A DNA stretch of 56,118 nt from Microbacterium sp. K24. Its GTDB lineage: Bacteria; Actinomycetota; Actinomycetes; Actinomycetales; Microbacteriaceae. The number at the start of each line of letters is the position of its first letter. Position 1 is the first letter of the stretch. This document shows positions 16,147-24,469 of this stretch, one piece after another. The stretch lies in contig NZ_SSDJ01000143.1 in assembly GCF_004794465.1 (NCBI RefSeq), positions 1 through 56,118 on the forward strand, given 5' to 3'. Both the position numbers and the translations under genes were made by a program. Under the pieces are notes generated by a model. It worked only from the letters and a program-made list of their open reading frames with translations. It was not told where the DNA came from and did no database searches.

Positions 16147-16551
16147 ATGGACTCGATGATGATGGGCGCCATGTCGAAGAACATGGAGTCGATGACCGAC
16201 GACATGGCGATGATGGACATGTCGGTGATGCAGGCGTGCATGGACGCGTGCTCCGCGTGCGAGCAGGCCTGTACCGTCTGCTCGACGCAGCTGATGGACT
16301 GCGCGCCGGCCTGCATGAACTGCGCCGACATGTGCAACACGATGATGCGCTCGATGATGCGGATGCAGGGGATGAACCCGGCGTCGATGATGACGATGCT
16401 CAACGCCTGCATCGCGATGTGCCAGCTGTGCATGGACGAGTGCATGCGGCACGCCGACCACAGCGAGGTCTGCAAGATGTGCGCTCAGGCCTGCCAGGCC
16501 TGCATGGATGCCTGCATGGCCATGAAGGACATGATGATGGCGAGCGCCTGA
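16147..16551 (+). CDS. Four-helix-bundle copper storage protein (Csp3-like)
   Basis: 134 residues, of which 35 are Met and 18 are Cys. The Cys occur as repeated CxxxC pairs on predicted helices (QACMDACSACEQAC, PACMNCADMC, IAMCQLCMDEC, QACQACMDAC), the layout by which Csp proteins line the core of a four-helix bundle with thiolates and store many Cu(I) ions. The count of 18 Cys and the lack of a signal peptide match the cytosolic Csp3 type. The N-terminal ~30 residues are an extra Met-rich arm (MDSMMMGAM, then DDMAMMDMS). GAAGGAAG precedes the ATG. Confidence 0.9.
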   Translation: MDSMMMGAMSKNMESMTDDMAMMDMSVMQACMDACSACEQACTVCSTQLMDCAPACMNCADMCNTMMRSMMRMQGMNPASMMTMLNACIAMCQLCMDECMRHADHSEVCKMCAQACQACMDACMAMKDMMMASA

Positions 16552-16570
16552 GCCCTTCGTCAGGCTCAGG
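16547..16570. terminator. Hairpin after the Csp gene
   Basis: cctgagcc (16547-16554) and ggctcagg (16563-16570) form an 8-bp stem starting inside the stop region. Its ccctt-cgtcaggctcag form resembles palindromic repeats common in actinobacterial intergenic DNA. There is no T-run. Confidence 0.6.
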
Positions 16571-16581
16571 AACCAGCAGGA

Positions 16582-16929
16582 TCAGGCGGCGGCGACGTTG
16601 AACTGCGTGCGGCCGACGGCGAGCACGCCGTAGCGGGCATGCAGGGCCACCGGCGTGCCCGGGGCCGCCTCCAGCGCTGCGCCCGAGCCGTTCCACAGCG
16701 CGTGCGCCGCGCCGTCGAGGCTGCGCACGACGAGGTCGCCGGATGCGGCATCCGCCGACTCCACGATGCCGTCGACCCAGTCGGCCGGCGTGGCCGACGC
16801 GATGCGCGCCTGGATCAGGTGCAGTGCGTGGCCGGGCGCGAACGAGGAGCACCGGTCGCCGTGCTGGCACATGCACGCCGCACGCTCACGCACCGGGAGG
16901 GGCGAAAGGCGGTTCAGCGGCGTGGACAC
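16582..16929 (-). CDS. Uncharacterised protein with a CxCxxxxxC motif
   Basis: 115 residues; GTG at 16929 is chosen because GGAG lies six bases upstream. Near the N-terminus is AACMCQHGDRCSSF, a compact Cys/His cluster (C-x-C-x2-H-x3-C) suited to zinc or copper binding. The rest is a small beta-rich domain (DWVDGIVESADAASGDLVVR). I do not recognise the family. It lies between the copper-storage gene (+) and the FBP-domain gene (+), pointing away from the latter. Confidence 0.6.
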   Translation of the reverse strand: MSTPLNRLSPLPVRERAACMCQHGDRCSSFAPGHALHLIQARIASATPADWVDGIVESADAASGDLVVRSLDGAAHALWNGSGAALEAAPGTPVALHARYGVLAVGRTQFNVAAA

Positions 16930-17230
16930 GGTGGTCTCCTTCAGGATCGGGCGTTTCGGAAAGCGTAGGTCGGCATCCCGCAGGGCGATAGGCGCACCGA
17001 CACGGAGTGAAACAAACAGGTGTAAGCTCGCCGGGTGCTGTTTTCGATGAGCGCCCTTGCGGCGCAGAACGGAGCCGCAGGCGCTCTCCGCGCCGCGGAC
17101 AGAGGCTGAGGACCAGCCGGAGGCGGAACCCCCGCCCCCGGTGCTGCGTCGCACCCGGCATCCCCCGCCGGGAAACCTCATCTCCTATCGACTCGCCCTG
17201 AGCGGCGACCACTCCGAAAGCACTCTTCTC
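16930..17230. other. 301-nt divergent intergenic region
   Basis: Lies between the divergent gene at 16929 (-) and the FBP-domain gene at 17231 (+). The left half has a locally AT-richer patch (17004-17050, with tgaaacaaac and ctgttttc) that may hold promoters. The right ~180 nt are very GC-rich and could be a long structured leader. No riboswitch class was recognised and only a 20-codon ORF without a good ribosome site (17047) is present. Confidence 0.4.
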
Positions 17231-17716
17231 ATGCGTCCCATCGACGAGCGCGCCATCCGCGCCTCCTTCATCAACGCCTCACGCAAAGAGGTCTCCGTCA
17301 TCACCCTGCCCGCCGACTTCGCCGAGCTCGACTTCGACAAGCTCGACTACCTCGGCTGGACCGATCCGAAGCTGCCGCGCCGCGCGTACGTCGTGGCCTG
17401 GATCGACGACGCCCCGGTCGGCGTCGTCCTGCAGCGCGCCGAGCAGCGCGTCCTCTCCCGGGCGCAGTGCTCGTGGTGCGAGGACGTGACTCTCCGCAAC
17501 GACGTGCAGCTGTTCGTCGCCCGCAAGGCGGGCGCCGCCGGTCGCAAGGGCGACACGGTCGGCAACCTCGCCTGCGCGGAGTTCGGCTGCTCGCGCAATG
17601 TGCGCATCCTGCCCCCGCTGGCGTACCAGGGCTACGATCGCGAGCTCGCCCGCGAGATGCGCATCCTGCGCCTGCAGGAGCACATCACCGGATTCCTGCA
17701 GGCGGTCGCCGGGTAG
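17231..17716 (+). CDS. FBP-domain (elongation factor G-binding type) zinc-finger protein
   Basis: 161 residues. The C-terminal half carries the treble-clef zinc finger of the FBP/FusB-type C-terminal domain: QCSWCEDV, then CAEFGCSRNV about 45 residues later, with the linking phrase VQLFVARKAGAAGRKGDTVG. In FusB such a domain binds EF-G and rescues stalled post-translocation ribosomes; the actinobacterial single-gene homologues are mostly unstudied. ATG at 17231; the ribosome site is weak. Confidence 0.85.
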   Translation: MRPIDERAIRASFINASRKEVSVITLPADFAELDFDKLDYLGWTDPKLPRRAYVVAWIDDAPVGVVLQRAEQRVLSRAQCSWCEDVTLRNDVQLFVARKAGAAGRKGDTVGNLACAEFGCSRNVRILPPLAYQGYDRELAREMRILRLQEHITGFLQAVAG

Positions 17717-17794
17717 GTCTGGTGGCGGTGCCGCTCGCACGCGGCATCCGCTCTCCGGGCGCACCATCCGCTCGCCCCGGGGAGGCATTCTGCG

Positions 17795-17832
17795 CTTCGG
17801 AGGGCCGATTCGCCCGAACCGGCCCTCCGAAG
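17795..17832. terminator. Bidirectional hairpin between the FBP and glucosidase genes
   Basis: cttcggagggccg (17795-17807) pairs perfectly with cggccctccgaag (17820-17832), a 13-bp stem with a 12-nt loop, between convergent genes. Related words (ctccgaaacgag) follow within 25 bases. Confidence 0.8.
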
Positions 17833-17870
17833 TGCGGATCTCCTCCGAAACGAGCACCGTCGTCCCGGAT

Positions 17871-20225
17871 TCAGACGACCTCGAACGTCGTCACGGTCTC
17901 CTCGTCATCGCAGGCACTGCCGACCCAGAGGCGGAACCGCCCCGGTTCCACCCTGCGGATGCCGTCGGTGCCGGTGAAGGCGAGGCGTTCGACGGGCACG
18001 TCGAACGTCACGCGCTTCTCGGCGCCGGCGGCGAGGGCGATCCGCTGGAAGCCGATCAGCTGCGCCACCGGACGAGTGACGCTCGCGATCTCGTCGTGCG
18101 CGTAGAGCTGCACGACATCGACCCCGTCCCGGTCGCCCGTGTTGCGCACCAGCACCGACGCCCGCACGACGGCGTCGGCGAGAGACACGGTGAGCTCCTC
18201 GTGCGCGAAGGTCGTGTAGCCGAGCCCGAAGCCGAATGGCCGGGCGGGAGTCGGGTCGGCGCTGGTGACGTCGGCCCGGCCACCCAGCACCGGATGCAGG
18301 TACGAGTACGGCTGCGCTCCGGCCGAGCGCGGCATCGACACCGGCAGTCGTCCCGAGGGGGAGACCCGACCGCTGAGCAGGTGGGCCAGCGCGGGGCCGC
18401 CTTCCTCGCCGGGGAAGAACGTCTGCAGGACGGCCGCCGGGCGCCGCGCGGGTTCCACGGACGCGGCGGTCGACGACGGCGCCGCGGAGTTCACCGCGCC
18501 GAGCCCGACCATCGCCCCGACCGCTCCGGCACGCGGAGGCAGCGCCCAGTCCAGGGCGTACGGGCGGCCGGTCATCGCGATGAGGATCACGGGTGTGCCT
18601 GTCGCGACGACCGCCTTGACGAGTTCGCGCTGGATGCCGGGGAGTTCGAGGCTCTCGACGTCGTTCCCCTCGCCGACGGTTCCACGGCCGAACAGTCCGG
18701 CGCGGTCGCCGACCACGACGATCGCGATGTCCGCCGCCTCGGCATCCGCCACGGCGGCCGCGATGCCGCTGCGGTCCGCGCTCTCCACATCGGTTCCGAC
18801 AGCGTGCGTGATCTCGGCATCCGGGAACTCCGCGCGCAGCGCGTCGAGAACCGTCGGCAGCGTGATCCCGGCGGGCACCTCGGGGTGATGCGCGAGCACG
18901 TGATTGACGAACGAATAGCAGCCCATGAGCGCCTCGGAGCTGTCGGCGTTCGGCCCGATCACGGCCACTCGCGCGCCGGGTGACGAGGAGAGGGGCAGGA
19001 TGCCGTCGTTGCTCAGCAGCACGACCGACTCCTCGGCGAGCCGCTGCGCGAGCGCGCGGTGCGCGGGGGAGTCCAGATCGACGGATGCCGGTGGCGCCGA
19101 GAAGTCCGCATCCAGCAGTCCGAGCTCCTCCTTCTGCGACAGCACCCGGGCGACGGCGCGATCGAGCACCGCCTCGGGCAGCCGGCCGTCGCGCACCTGC
19201 TCCGCGAGCGTCGTGTAGGCATCGGGTGACGGCAGCTCCACATCGATCCCGGCGGTGAGCGCGAGGCGCGCGGCATCCGCGGAATCCGCCGCGACCCTGT
19301 GCATGCTGCGCAGGAAGTCCACGGCGAAGTAGTCCGACACGACGACGCCGTCGAAGCCCCAGCGCTCCCGCAGCACGCCGGTGAGATACCGCGGGTCGGC
19401 GCCCACGGGCACCCCGTCGATGTCGGTGTACGAGTTCATCACGCTGCGAGCCCCGCCCTCCCGCAGGGCCATCTCGAACGGAGGCAGCAGCACGTCTTCG
19501 ATCTCTCGCGGTCCGGCGTGCACGGGGGCGTGGTTGCGTCCGGCGCGCGAGGCGGAGTACCCGACGAAGTGCTTCAGCGTCGCGTGCACGCCGGCGGACT
19601 GCAGGCCCTTCACGTACGCGGTGCCGATCGTGCCGACGACCAGCGGATCCTCGGCGATGCACTCGTCGACCCGGCCCCACCGCGGGTCGCGGATCACGTC
19701 GAGCACCGGAGCGAGACCCTGGTGGATGCCGAGCGCCCGCATCGATTCTCCGATCGCGGCGCCCACCTCCTCGACGAGGTCCGGGTCGAAGGACGCGCCC
19801 CAGGCGAGCGGGGTCGGGAACGTCGCCGCCTTCCACGCCGCGAGGCCGGTCAGGCACTCCTCGTGCACGATCGCCGGGATGCCGAGGCGCGTCTCGCGCT
19901 GCAGCCGCGCCTGCTCGGCCCAGAGCCACTGCGCCCGCTCGACCGGATCGACCGGGTGGGTGCCGTAGACGCGGGTCAGGTGGCCGATGCCGTCGGCGCT
20001 CGCCTCCTCGTAGCGCGTCGAGCTCTTCTTCTCCCCGGCGAGCGGGGCGACGACCTCGTCGCCCTGATCGACCCAGAAGCCCACGAGTTGAGCCTGCTTC
20101 TCCTCGAGCGTCATCTGCTCGAGCAGCGCCTCCACACGGGGTGAGAGGCGAGGGAGGGTGGTCTGCTGCAGCACGGTGGTCTCTTTCATCGTCGTGGATC
20201 CTGCCGTCGGGCGCACGGCGGTCAT
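17871..20225 (-). CDS. bglX: GH3 beta-glucosidase
   Basis: 784 residues with the two-domain GH3 build: an N-terminal TIM barrel (MTLEEKQAQLVG, GIPAIVHEECLTG, LAPVLDVIRDPRWGRVDE, KHFVGYSASRAGRNHAP) with the nucleophile Asp in GVVVSDYFAVDF, then the alpha/beta sandwich (VVLLSNDGILPL, VAVIGPNAD, AIVVVGDRAGLFGRG) and a C-terminal fibronectin-III-like domain. No signal peptide, so it acts in the cytoplasm on imported glucosides. The start used gives an ATGA overlap with the permease; ATG at 20189 with AGGA upstream is an equally reasonable choice. Last gene of the sugar operon. Confidence 0.92.
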   Translation of the reverse strand: MTAVRPTAGSTTMKETTVLQQTTLPRLSPRVEALLEQMTLEEKQAQLVGFWVDQGDEVVAPLAGEKKSSTRYEEASADGIGHLTRVYGTHPVDPVERAQWLWAEQARLQRETRLGIPAIVHEECLTGLAAWKAATFPTPLAWGASFDPDLVEEVGAAIGESMRALGIHQGLAPVLDVIRDPRWGRVDECIAEDPLVVGTIGTAYVKGLQSAGVHATLKHFVGYSASRAGRNHAPVHAGPREIEDVLLPPFEMALREGGARSVMNSYTDIDGVPVGADPRYLTGVLRERWGFDGVVVSDYFAVDFLRSMHRVAADSADAARLALTAGIDVELPSPDAYTTLAEQVRDGRLPEAVLDRAVARVLSQKEELGLLDADFSAPPASVDLDSPAHRALAQRLAEESVVLLSNDGILPLSSSPGARVAVIGPNADSSEALMGCYSFVNHVLAHHPEVPAGITLPTVLDALRAEFPDAEITHAVGTDVESADRSGIAAAVADAEAADIAIVVVGDRAGLFGRGTVGEGNDVESLELPGIQRELVKAVVATGTPVILIAMTGRPYALDWALPPRAGAVGAMVGLGAVNSAAPSSTAASVEPARRPAAVLQTFFPGEEGGPALAHLLSGRVSPSGRLPVSMPRSAGAQPYSYLHPVLGGRADVTSADPTPARPFGFGLGYTTFAHEELTVSLADAVVRASVLVRNTGDRDGVDVVQLYAHDEIASVTRPVAQLIGFQRIALAAGAEKRVTFDVPVERLAFTGTDGIRRVEPGRFRLWVGSACDDEETVTTFEVV

Positions 20226-21100
20226 CCCTTCACCGCGCCGGTCAGTCCGCCGACGATGCGCCGCTCGAAGACGCTGAAGAAGATGAGCGCGGGGATCATC
20301 GACAGCGACGTGAACGCCAGCACCTTCGCCGTGTCGACCGAGTACTGCGACGCGAAGGACTGCACCCCGAGGGGGAGGGTGAACGCGGACGCGTCGTTGA
20401 GGATGAACAGCGGGAGCAGGTAGCCGTTCCAGCTGCCGATGAAGGCCAGGATGCCGGTGGTGATCACCCCCGGCAGCGACAGCGGCAGCACCATCCGCCA
20501 GAAGAACCCGAGGCGGCTGCATCCGTCGATGAACGCGGCCTCCTGGATCTCGTCGGGGATGGCCCGCAGGAACGGCACGAGGATGATGATCGTCGTCGGC
20601 AGCGCGAACGCGATCTGCGGGAGGATCACGCCGCCGAGGGAGTTCATGAGCCCGAGGCTGCGCACCACGATGTAGAGCGGGGTGATCGCGACCGTCAGCG
20701 GGAACATGAGCCCCGCCGCGAAGAACGCGTACAGCACGCCGCGTCCGGCGAACCGGTAGCGGGCCAGCACGTACGCCGCCATCAGCCCGAGGGCGACGAC
20801 GCCGAGCGTCGTCGTGAGCGCGACGATGAGCGAGTTGAGCACCTGCCGCCAGAAGATGCCGCCGGTGAGCACATCGAGATAGTTCGACAGCACCCAGGGC
20901 TGCGGCAGCCCGGACGGGTCGGTCGTGATCTGCGCGTTGGTGCGGAATCCGCCGACGATGATGTACGCGATCGGTGCGAGCATGAGCCCCACCGCGATCA
21001 GCGCGACGAAGTACACCGCGGGGTTCGCCCAGGGGAGCCGTGGTCGCGCGGCCTTCCGGCCGTCGAACCGCTGCGTGACGAGGGTGGAGGTGGCGGTCAT
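20222..21100 (-). CDS. Carbohydrate ABC transporter permease (MalG type)
   Basis: 292 residues, six transmembrane segments, with the EAA loop of MalG-type permeases in the form EIQEAAFIDGCSRLGFFWRM followed by VLPLSLPGV. Start and stop overlap the neighbouring genes as ATGA on both sides. It forms the translocation pore with the upstream MalF-type permease; the expected ATPase is not encoded here and is probably a shared MsiK-like subunit. Confidence 0.92.
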   Translation of the reverse strand: MTATSTLVTQRFDGRKAARPRLPWANPAVYFVALIAVGLMLAPIAYIIVGGFRTNAQITTDPSGLPQPWVLSNYLDVLTGGIFWRQVLNSLIVALTTTLGVVALGLMAAYVLARYRFAGRGVLYAFFAAGLMFPLTVAITPLYIVVRSLGLMNSLGGVILPQIAFALPTTIIILVPFLRAIPDEIQEAAFIDGCSRLGFFWRMVLPLSLPGVITTGILAFIGSWNGYLLPLFILNDASAFTLPLGVQSFASQYSVDTAKVLAFTSLSMIPALIFFSVFERRIVGGLTGAVKG

Positions 21101-22029
21101 CGCTTCTTCCTGTTCCTGCCGGTGCCGGTGAGGGCGCCGTCCGTGTCGCGCTTGAGGACCGCCCGCTGGTAGATGAGGGCGACCACGAGCGAGATCACGA
21201 AGAGCACGACGGCGACGGCGTTGCCATAGCCGAAGTTCCCGGCGTTGCGGCCCTCCGAGACCATGTACGTCGCCATGGTCGAGGTGCCGGCGGTGGAGGC
21301 GATGTACTGCCCCCAGATGATGTAGACGAGATCGAACAGCTGCAGCGATCCGATGATCGACAGGAAGGCCCAGATCCGCAGCGTCGGGGCGAGCAGCGGC
21401 AGGGTGATCCGCCACTGGATCTGCCAGTAGGAGGCGCCGTCGATGGCGGCTGCCTCGTGCAGCTCCTCGGGAATGCCCTGCAGCCCCGCGAGGAAGAGGA
21501 TGACGGCGAAGCCGACGTACTTCCACGTGATGATCGCCATCAGGGTCCAGATCGCGATGCCGGGATCGGACAGCCAGTCGTTCGCCAGGAATCCCAGCCC
21601 CATGTTGGTCAGCAGCGCGTTGAGGGCGCCGCTGGTCTGCAGCATCAGGCTCCAGCCCGTGCCCACGACCACCTCGGAGATCACGTACGGCACGAAGATC
21701 AGCACGCGGATCAGCGACTGCCCCCGCATCCGCCGATTCAGCAGCAGGGCCAGCAGGATCGCGACGGGCCCCTGCAGCACGAGCGACATCACGAGGATGA
21801 CGCCGTTGTGCGCGAGGGCGTCGACGAACAGCGGGTCCTGCAGGATCGTGAGGTAGTTCCGCAGACCGACGAACTCCGTCGGCGGACCGTATCCCTGCCA
21901 GCTGAAGAAGCCGTAGTACGCGGCCATCAGCACGGGGAAGATGACGAAGGCGAGGAAGACGAGGAGGGCGGGCCCGGCCAGAAGGATCACTTCCAGCCGG
22001 GCGCGCACCTCACGCCTTCGCTGCGGCAT
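21097..22029 (-). CDS. Carbohydrate ABC transporter permease (MalF type)
   Basis: 310 residues with six transmembrane helices and the EAA motif EELHEAAAIDGASYWQIQWR preceding ITLPLLAP. Its start overlaps the end of the binding-protein gene by 20 nt and its stop overlaps the MalG-type gene as TGA in ATGA. A short basic C-terminus (GRNRKKR) faces the cytoplasm. Confidence 0.92.
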   Translation of the reverse strand: MPQRRREVRARLEVILLAGPALLVFLAFVIFPVLMAAYYGFFSWQGYGPPTEFVGLRNYLTILQDPLFVDALAHNGVILVMSLVLQGPVAILLALLLNRRMRGQSLIRVLIFVPYVISEVVVGTGWSLMLQTSGALNALLTNMGLGFLANDWLSDPGIAIWTLMAIITWKYVGFAVILFLAGLQGIPEELHEAAAIDGASYWQIQWRITLPLLAPTLRIWAFLSIIGSLQLFDLVYIIWGQYIASTAGTSTMATYMVSEGRNAGNFGYGNAVAVVLFVISLVVALIYQRAVLKRDTDGALTGTGRNRKKR

Positions 22030-23302
22030 CCTCGACAGCCTTGACGATGTCCTCCGGCGTCCCCTGACCCGACAGCATCGTGACGACGGCGACGTTCAGC
22101 GCATTGCCGACGTTCTGCCCGTAGACCGTGTCGAGCCACTGGGTGGCGTAGGGCGCCGCGTTGTACGCCTCGAGGATGTCCTTGAGGTAGGGCTCGGTCA
22201 CGGCCTCCTGCGCCACGGTGTTGACCGGCGGGGCGTTGAAGGCCTTGTAGTAGGCCGTCTGCACCTCGGACGTGCCGAGGTAGTTCAGGAAGTCGACGCA
22301 CGCGTCAGGCGCATCCACCGAGCAGGAGTAGCCGTCGACGCCGCCCATCATCGACCCGGGCTCGCCTTCGCCACCCTCGACCTCGGGGAACGGGAACCAG
22401 GAGAGGTCCGGGAGAGGCTTCTGGTCGGGCGTGAGGGAGCCGATGACGCCCGGGTCCCAGGCGCCCATGAGCTCCATCGCGGCCTGCTTGTTCGCGATGA
22501 GCCCGGCCGAGCTCGCGGCGCCCTGCTGGGCGGTCGTCGTCAGGAAGCCGTCGTTGAAGGGCTCGGTGGCGGCGAAGTCCTGGAGGTCCTCACCGGCGCG
22601 CACCCAGCACTCGTCGTCGAAGCTCATCTCGTCGGCCGCCTTCGCGAGGGTGTCCGAGCTGCACTCGCGCAGCGCGAACCAGTAGTACCAGTGGGCTGCG
22701 GGCCAGGCGTCCTTCGCGCCGAGCGCGACCGGATCGATGCCGGCGGCCTTGAGGGCCTCGGTGGCCGACTCCAGCTCGTCGATCGTGGTCGGGTTCTCGG
22801 TGATGCCGGCCTGATCGAAGAGATCCTGGCTGTAGAACAGTCCACCGGGGAGCACGGCGACGGGCATCGCGTAGATCTTGTCGTCGAGGCTGTTCGCCGA
22901 GTACGCGGCATCCGGGATCTCGTCGGCGGCAGGTCCGTCGATCGCGTCCGTGAGGTCCTTGAGCTGACCGGCCTTGACCATCGCGGCCATCTTGCCGCCG
23001 CCGCGCTGCAGGAAGATGTCGGGGGCGTCGCCGGAGTTGAGAGCGGTCTGCAGCTTGCCGTCGAGGTCTTCGTTCTGGATGGACTGGATCTCGATCGTGA
23101 CGCCGGGGTTCGCCTTCTCGAAGTCGGCGACCGTGGCCTCCCAGAACTCGACGCCAGGACCGGTCGTCGAGTTGTGCCAGAGGGTCATGCTGGCGCCGTC
23201 ACCGCCGGAGCCGCCGGTATCGCCTGCTGTACAGCCCGAGAGTGCGAGTGCTCCGACGGCGAGTAGCGCCGCGGAGGCGAGGGGGAGCCTTCTGCTGATC
23301 AT
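22010..23302 (-). CDS. Sugar ABC transporter substrate-binding lipoprotein
   Basis: 430 residues. The signal ends in the lipobox ALALSGC, followed by a Gly/Ser/Thr linker and a cluster B-type (family 1) extracellular solute-binding fold (MTLWHNSTTGPGVEFW, VTIEIQSI, DAPDIFLQRGGG, GGVDGYSCSVDAP). It delivers substrate to the two permeases. With the downstream GH3 enzyme and divergent LacI regulator the likely ligand is a beta-glucoside such as cellobiose, which is inference. Confidence 0.9.
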   Translation of the reverse strand: MISRRLPLASAALLAVGALALSGCTAGDTGGSGGDGASMTLWHNSTTGPGVEFWEATVADFEKANPGVTIEIQSIQNEDLDGKLQTALNSGDAPDIFLQRGGGKMAAMVKAGQLKDLTDAIDGPAADEIPDAAYSANSLDDKIYAMPVAVLPGGLFYSQDLFDQAGITENPTTIDELESATEALKAAGIDPVALGAKDAWPAAHWYYWFALRECSSDTLAKAADEMSFDDECWVRAGEDLQDFAATEPFNDGFLTTTAQQGAASSAGLIANKQAAMELMGAWDPGVIGSLTPDQKPLPDLSWFPFPEVEGGEGEPGSMMGGVDGYSCSVDAPDACVDFLNYLGTSEVQTAYYKAFNAPPVNTVAQEAVTEPYLKDILEAYNAAPYATQWLDTVYGQNVGNALNVAVVTMLSGQGTPEDIVKAVEDAAAKA

Positions 23303-23414
23303 GTGATTGTTCTCCTCATCGAGTTGCGCACCGCGTCACTGCGGAGCGCCCCGCGGCGGCTCGGGTGAGACCGCGGTGGATGCAGTCTTCTTCGCTCGAG
23401 AGCCGACGTCAAAC

Positions 23415-23426
23415 GTTTTCGAAAAC
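23415..23426. promoter_or_regulatory. LacI-family operator
   Basis: gttttcgaaaac is a perfect 12-bp palindrome with the central CG typical of LacI/GalR operators. It lies in the 165-bp gap between the divergent transporter operon (start 23302) and lacI-type gene (start 23468), so it can control both. Confidence 0.8.
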
Positions 23427-23467
23427 AGTTTCCATGGGAGCCCTGCGGGGGTCTACGCTGGCGAGTC

Positions 23468-24469
23468 ATGAGCGGGAGAACGACGATCCACGATGTCGCG
23501 AAGGCGGCGGGGGTGTCGGTGTCGACCGTCTCCAAGGCGGTGAACGGACGCTACGGCATCGCGGATGCCACGGTGCAGCGCGTGCTCGACACGGTGCGCG
23601 AGCTCGGCTACGAGTCGAGCCTCGTCGCCAGCAGCATGCGCGCGCGTCGCACCGGAGTCATCGGCGTGCTCCTGGCGGACTTCGAGCCGTTCAGCGCCGA
23701 GATCCTCAAGGGCGTCGGCACCGCCGTGCACGACACCGCGTTCGACCTGCTGGCCTACAGCGGCTCGCATCACGGTGCCGGAGACGGGTGGGAGCGGCGC
23801 TCACTGAGTCGCCTCTCCGGCACGCTGATCGACGCCGCCATCATGGTCACGCCGACGGTCGTGAGCGCGTCGACCGAGATCCCGGTGGTCGCGATCGATC
23901 CGCACACCGGGCGGGCCGACCTCCCGACCGTCGAATCCGACAGCTTCGGCGGGGCGCTCACGGCGACGCGGCACCTGATCGAGCTCGGACACCGCCGGAT
24001 CGGATTCCTCGCGGGTCGACCGGACCTGCGTTCGGCCGGTCTGCGCGATGCCGGCTATCGGCGTGCCCTGTCGGATGCCGGCATCCCGATCGATCCCGCC
24101 CTGGTCGGCGTGGGGCGGTACGAGCTGCAGGCGACCCGCGAATCGGCGCGGCTGCTCCTGGCTGGCGACTCCCGCCCGACGGCCGTGTTCGCCGCGAACG
24201 ACCTGTCCGCGATCGCGGTCATCGAGGTCGCGCGCGAGATGGGGCTGCGGGTGCCGGAGGATCTGTCCGTGATCGGCTTCGACGACGTGCCGGAGGCGTC
24301 GCGTCGGGCTCTGCCTCTGACCACGATCCAGCAGCCGATGCGACGCCTCGGCCAGGTCGCGGCCGACATGGTGTTCACGCTGCTCGAGGGGCGGGAGATC
24401 GAGCAGATGCACGTGACCCTGCCGACGAGGCTCGTCGTCAGGGCGACGACGGCGCCTCCCGCCGAGTGA
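23468..24469 (+). CDS. LacI-family transcriptional repressor of the sugar operon
   Basis: 333 residues. The N-terminal HTH is textbook (TTIHDVAKAAGVSVSTVSKAVNG, with the hinge helix VASSMRARRT), followed by a periplasmic-binding-like effector domain (IGVLLADFEPFSAEILKG, HRRIGFLAGRPD, PTAVFAANDLSAIAV, LSVIGFDDVPEASRRALPLTT). It most likely represses the divergent transporter-glucosidase operon via the palindrome 42 bases upstream. Its 3' end overlaps the convergent PaaX-type gene by 32 nt. Confidence 0.92.
   Translation: MSGRTTIHDVAKAAGVSVSTVSKAVNGRYGIADATVQRVLDTVRELGYESSLVASSMRARRTGVIGVLLADFEPFSAEILKGVGTAVHDTAFDLLAYSGSHHGAGDGWERRSLSRLSGTLIDAAIMVTPTVVSASTEIPVVAIDPHTGRADLPTVESDSFGGALTATRHLIELGHRRIGFLAGRPDLRSAGLRDAGYRRALSDAGIPIDPALVGVGRYELQATRESARLLLAGDSRPTAVFAANDLSAIAVIEVAREMGLRVPEDLSVIGFDDVPEASRRALPLTTIQQPMRRLGQVAADMVFTLLEGREIEQMHVTLPTRLVVRATTAPPAE

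Noticed and set aside
17047..17109. 20-codon ORF in the leader of the FBP-domain gene
   Set aside because: No convincing ribosome site, and composition equals the surrounding GC-rich DNA.
20225..20522. N-terminal extension of the glucosidase frame upstream of 20225
   Set aside because: It is antisense-like Arg/His/Pro-rich sequence inside the permease gene; the enzyme begins at 20225 or 20189.
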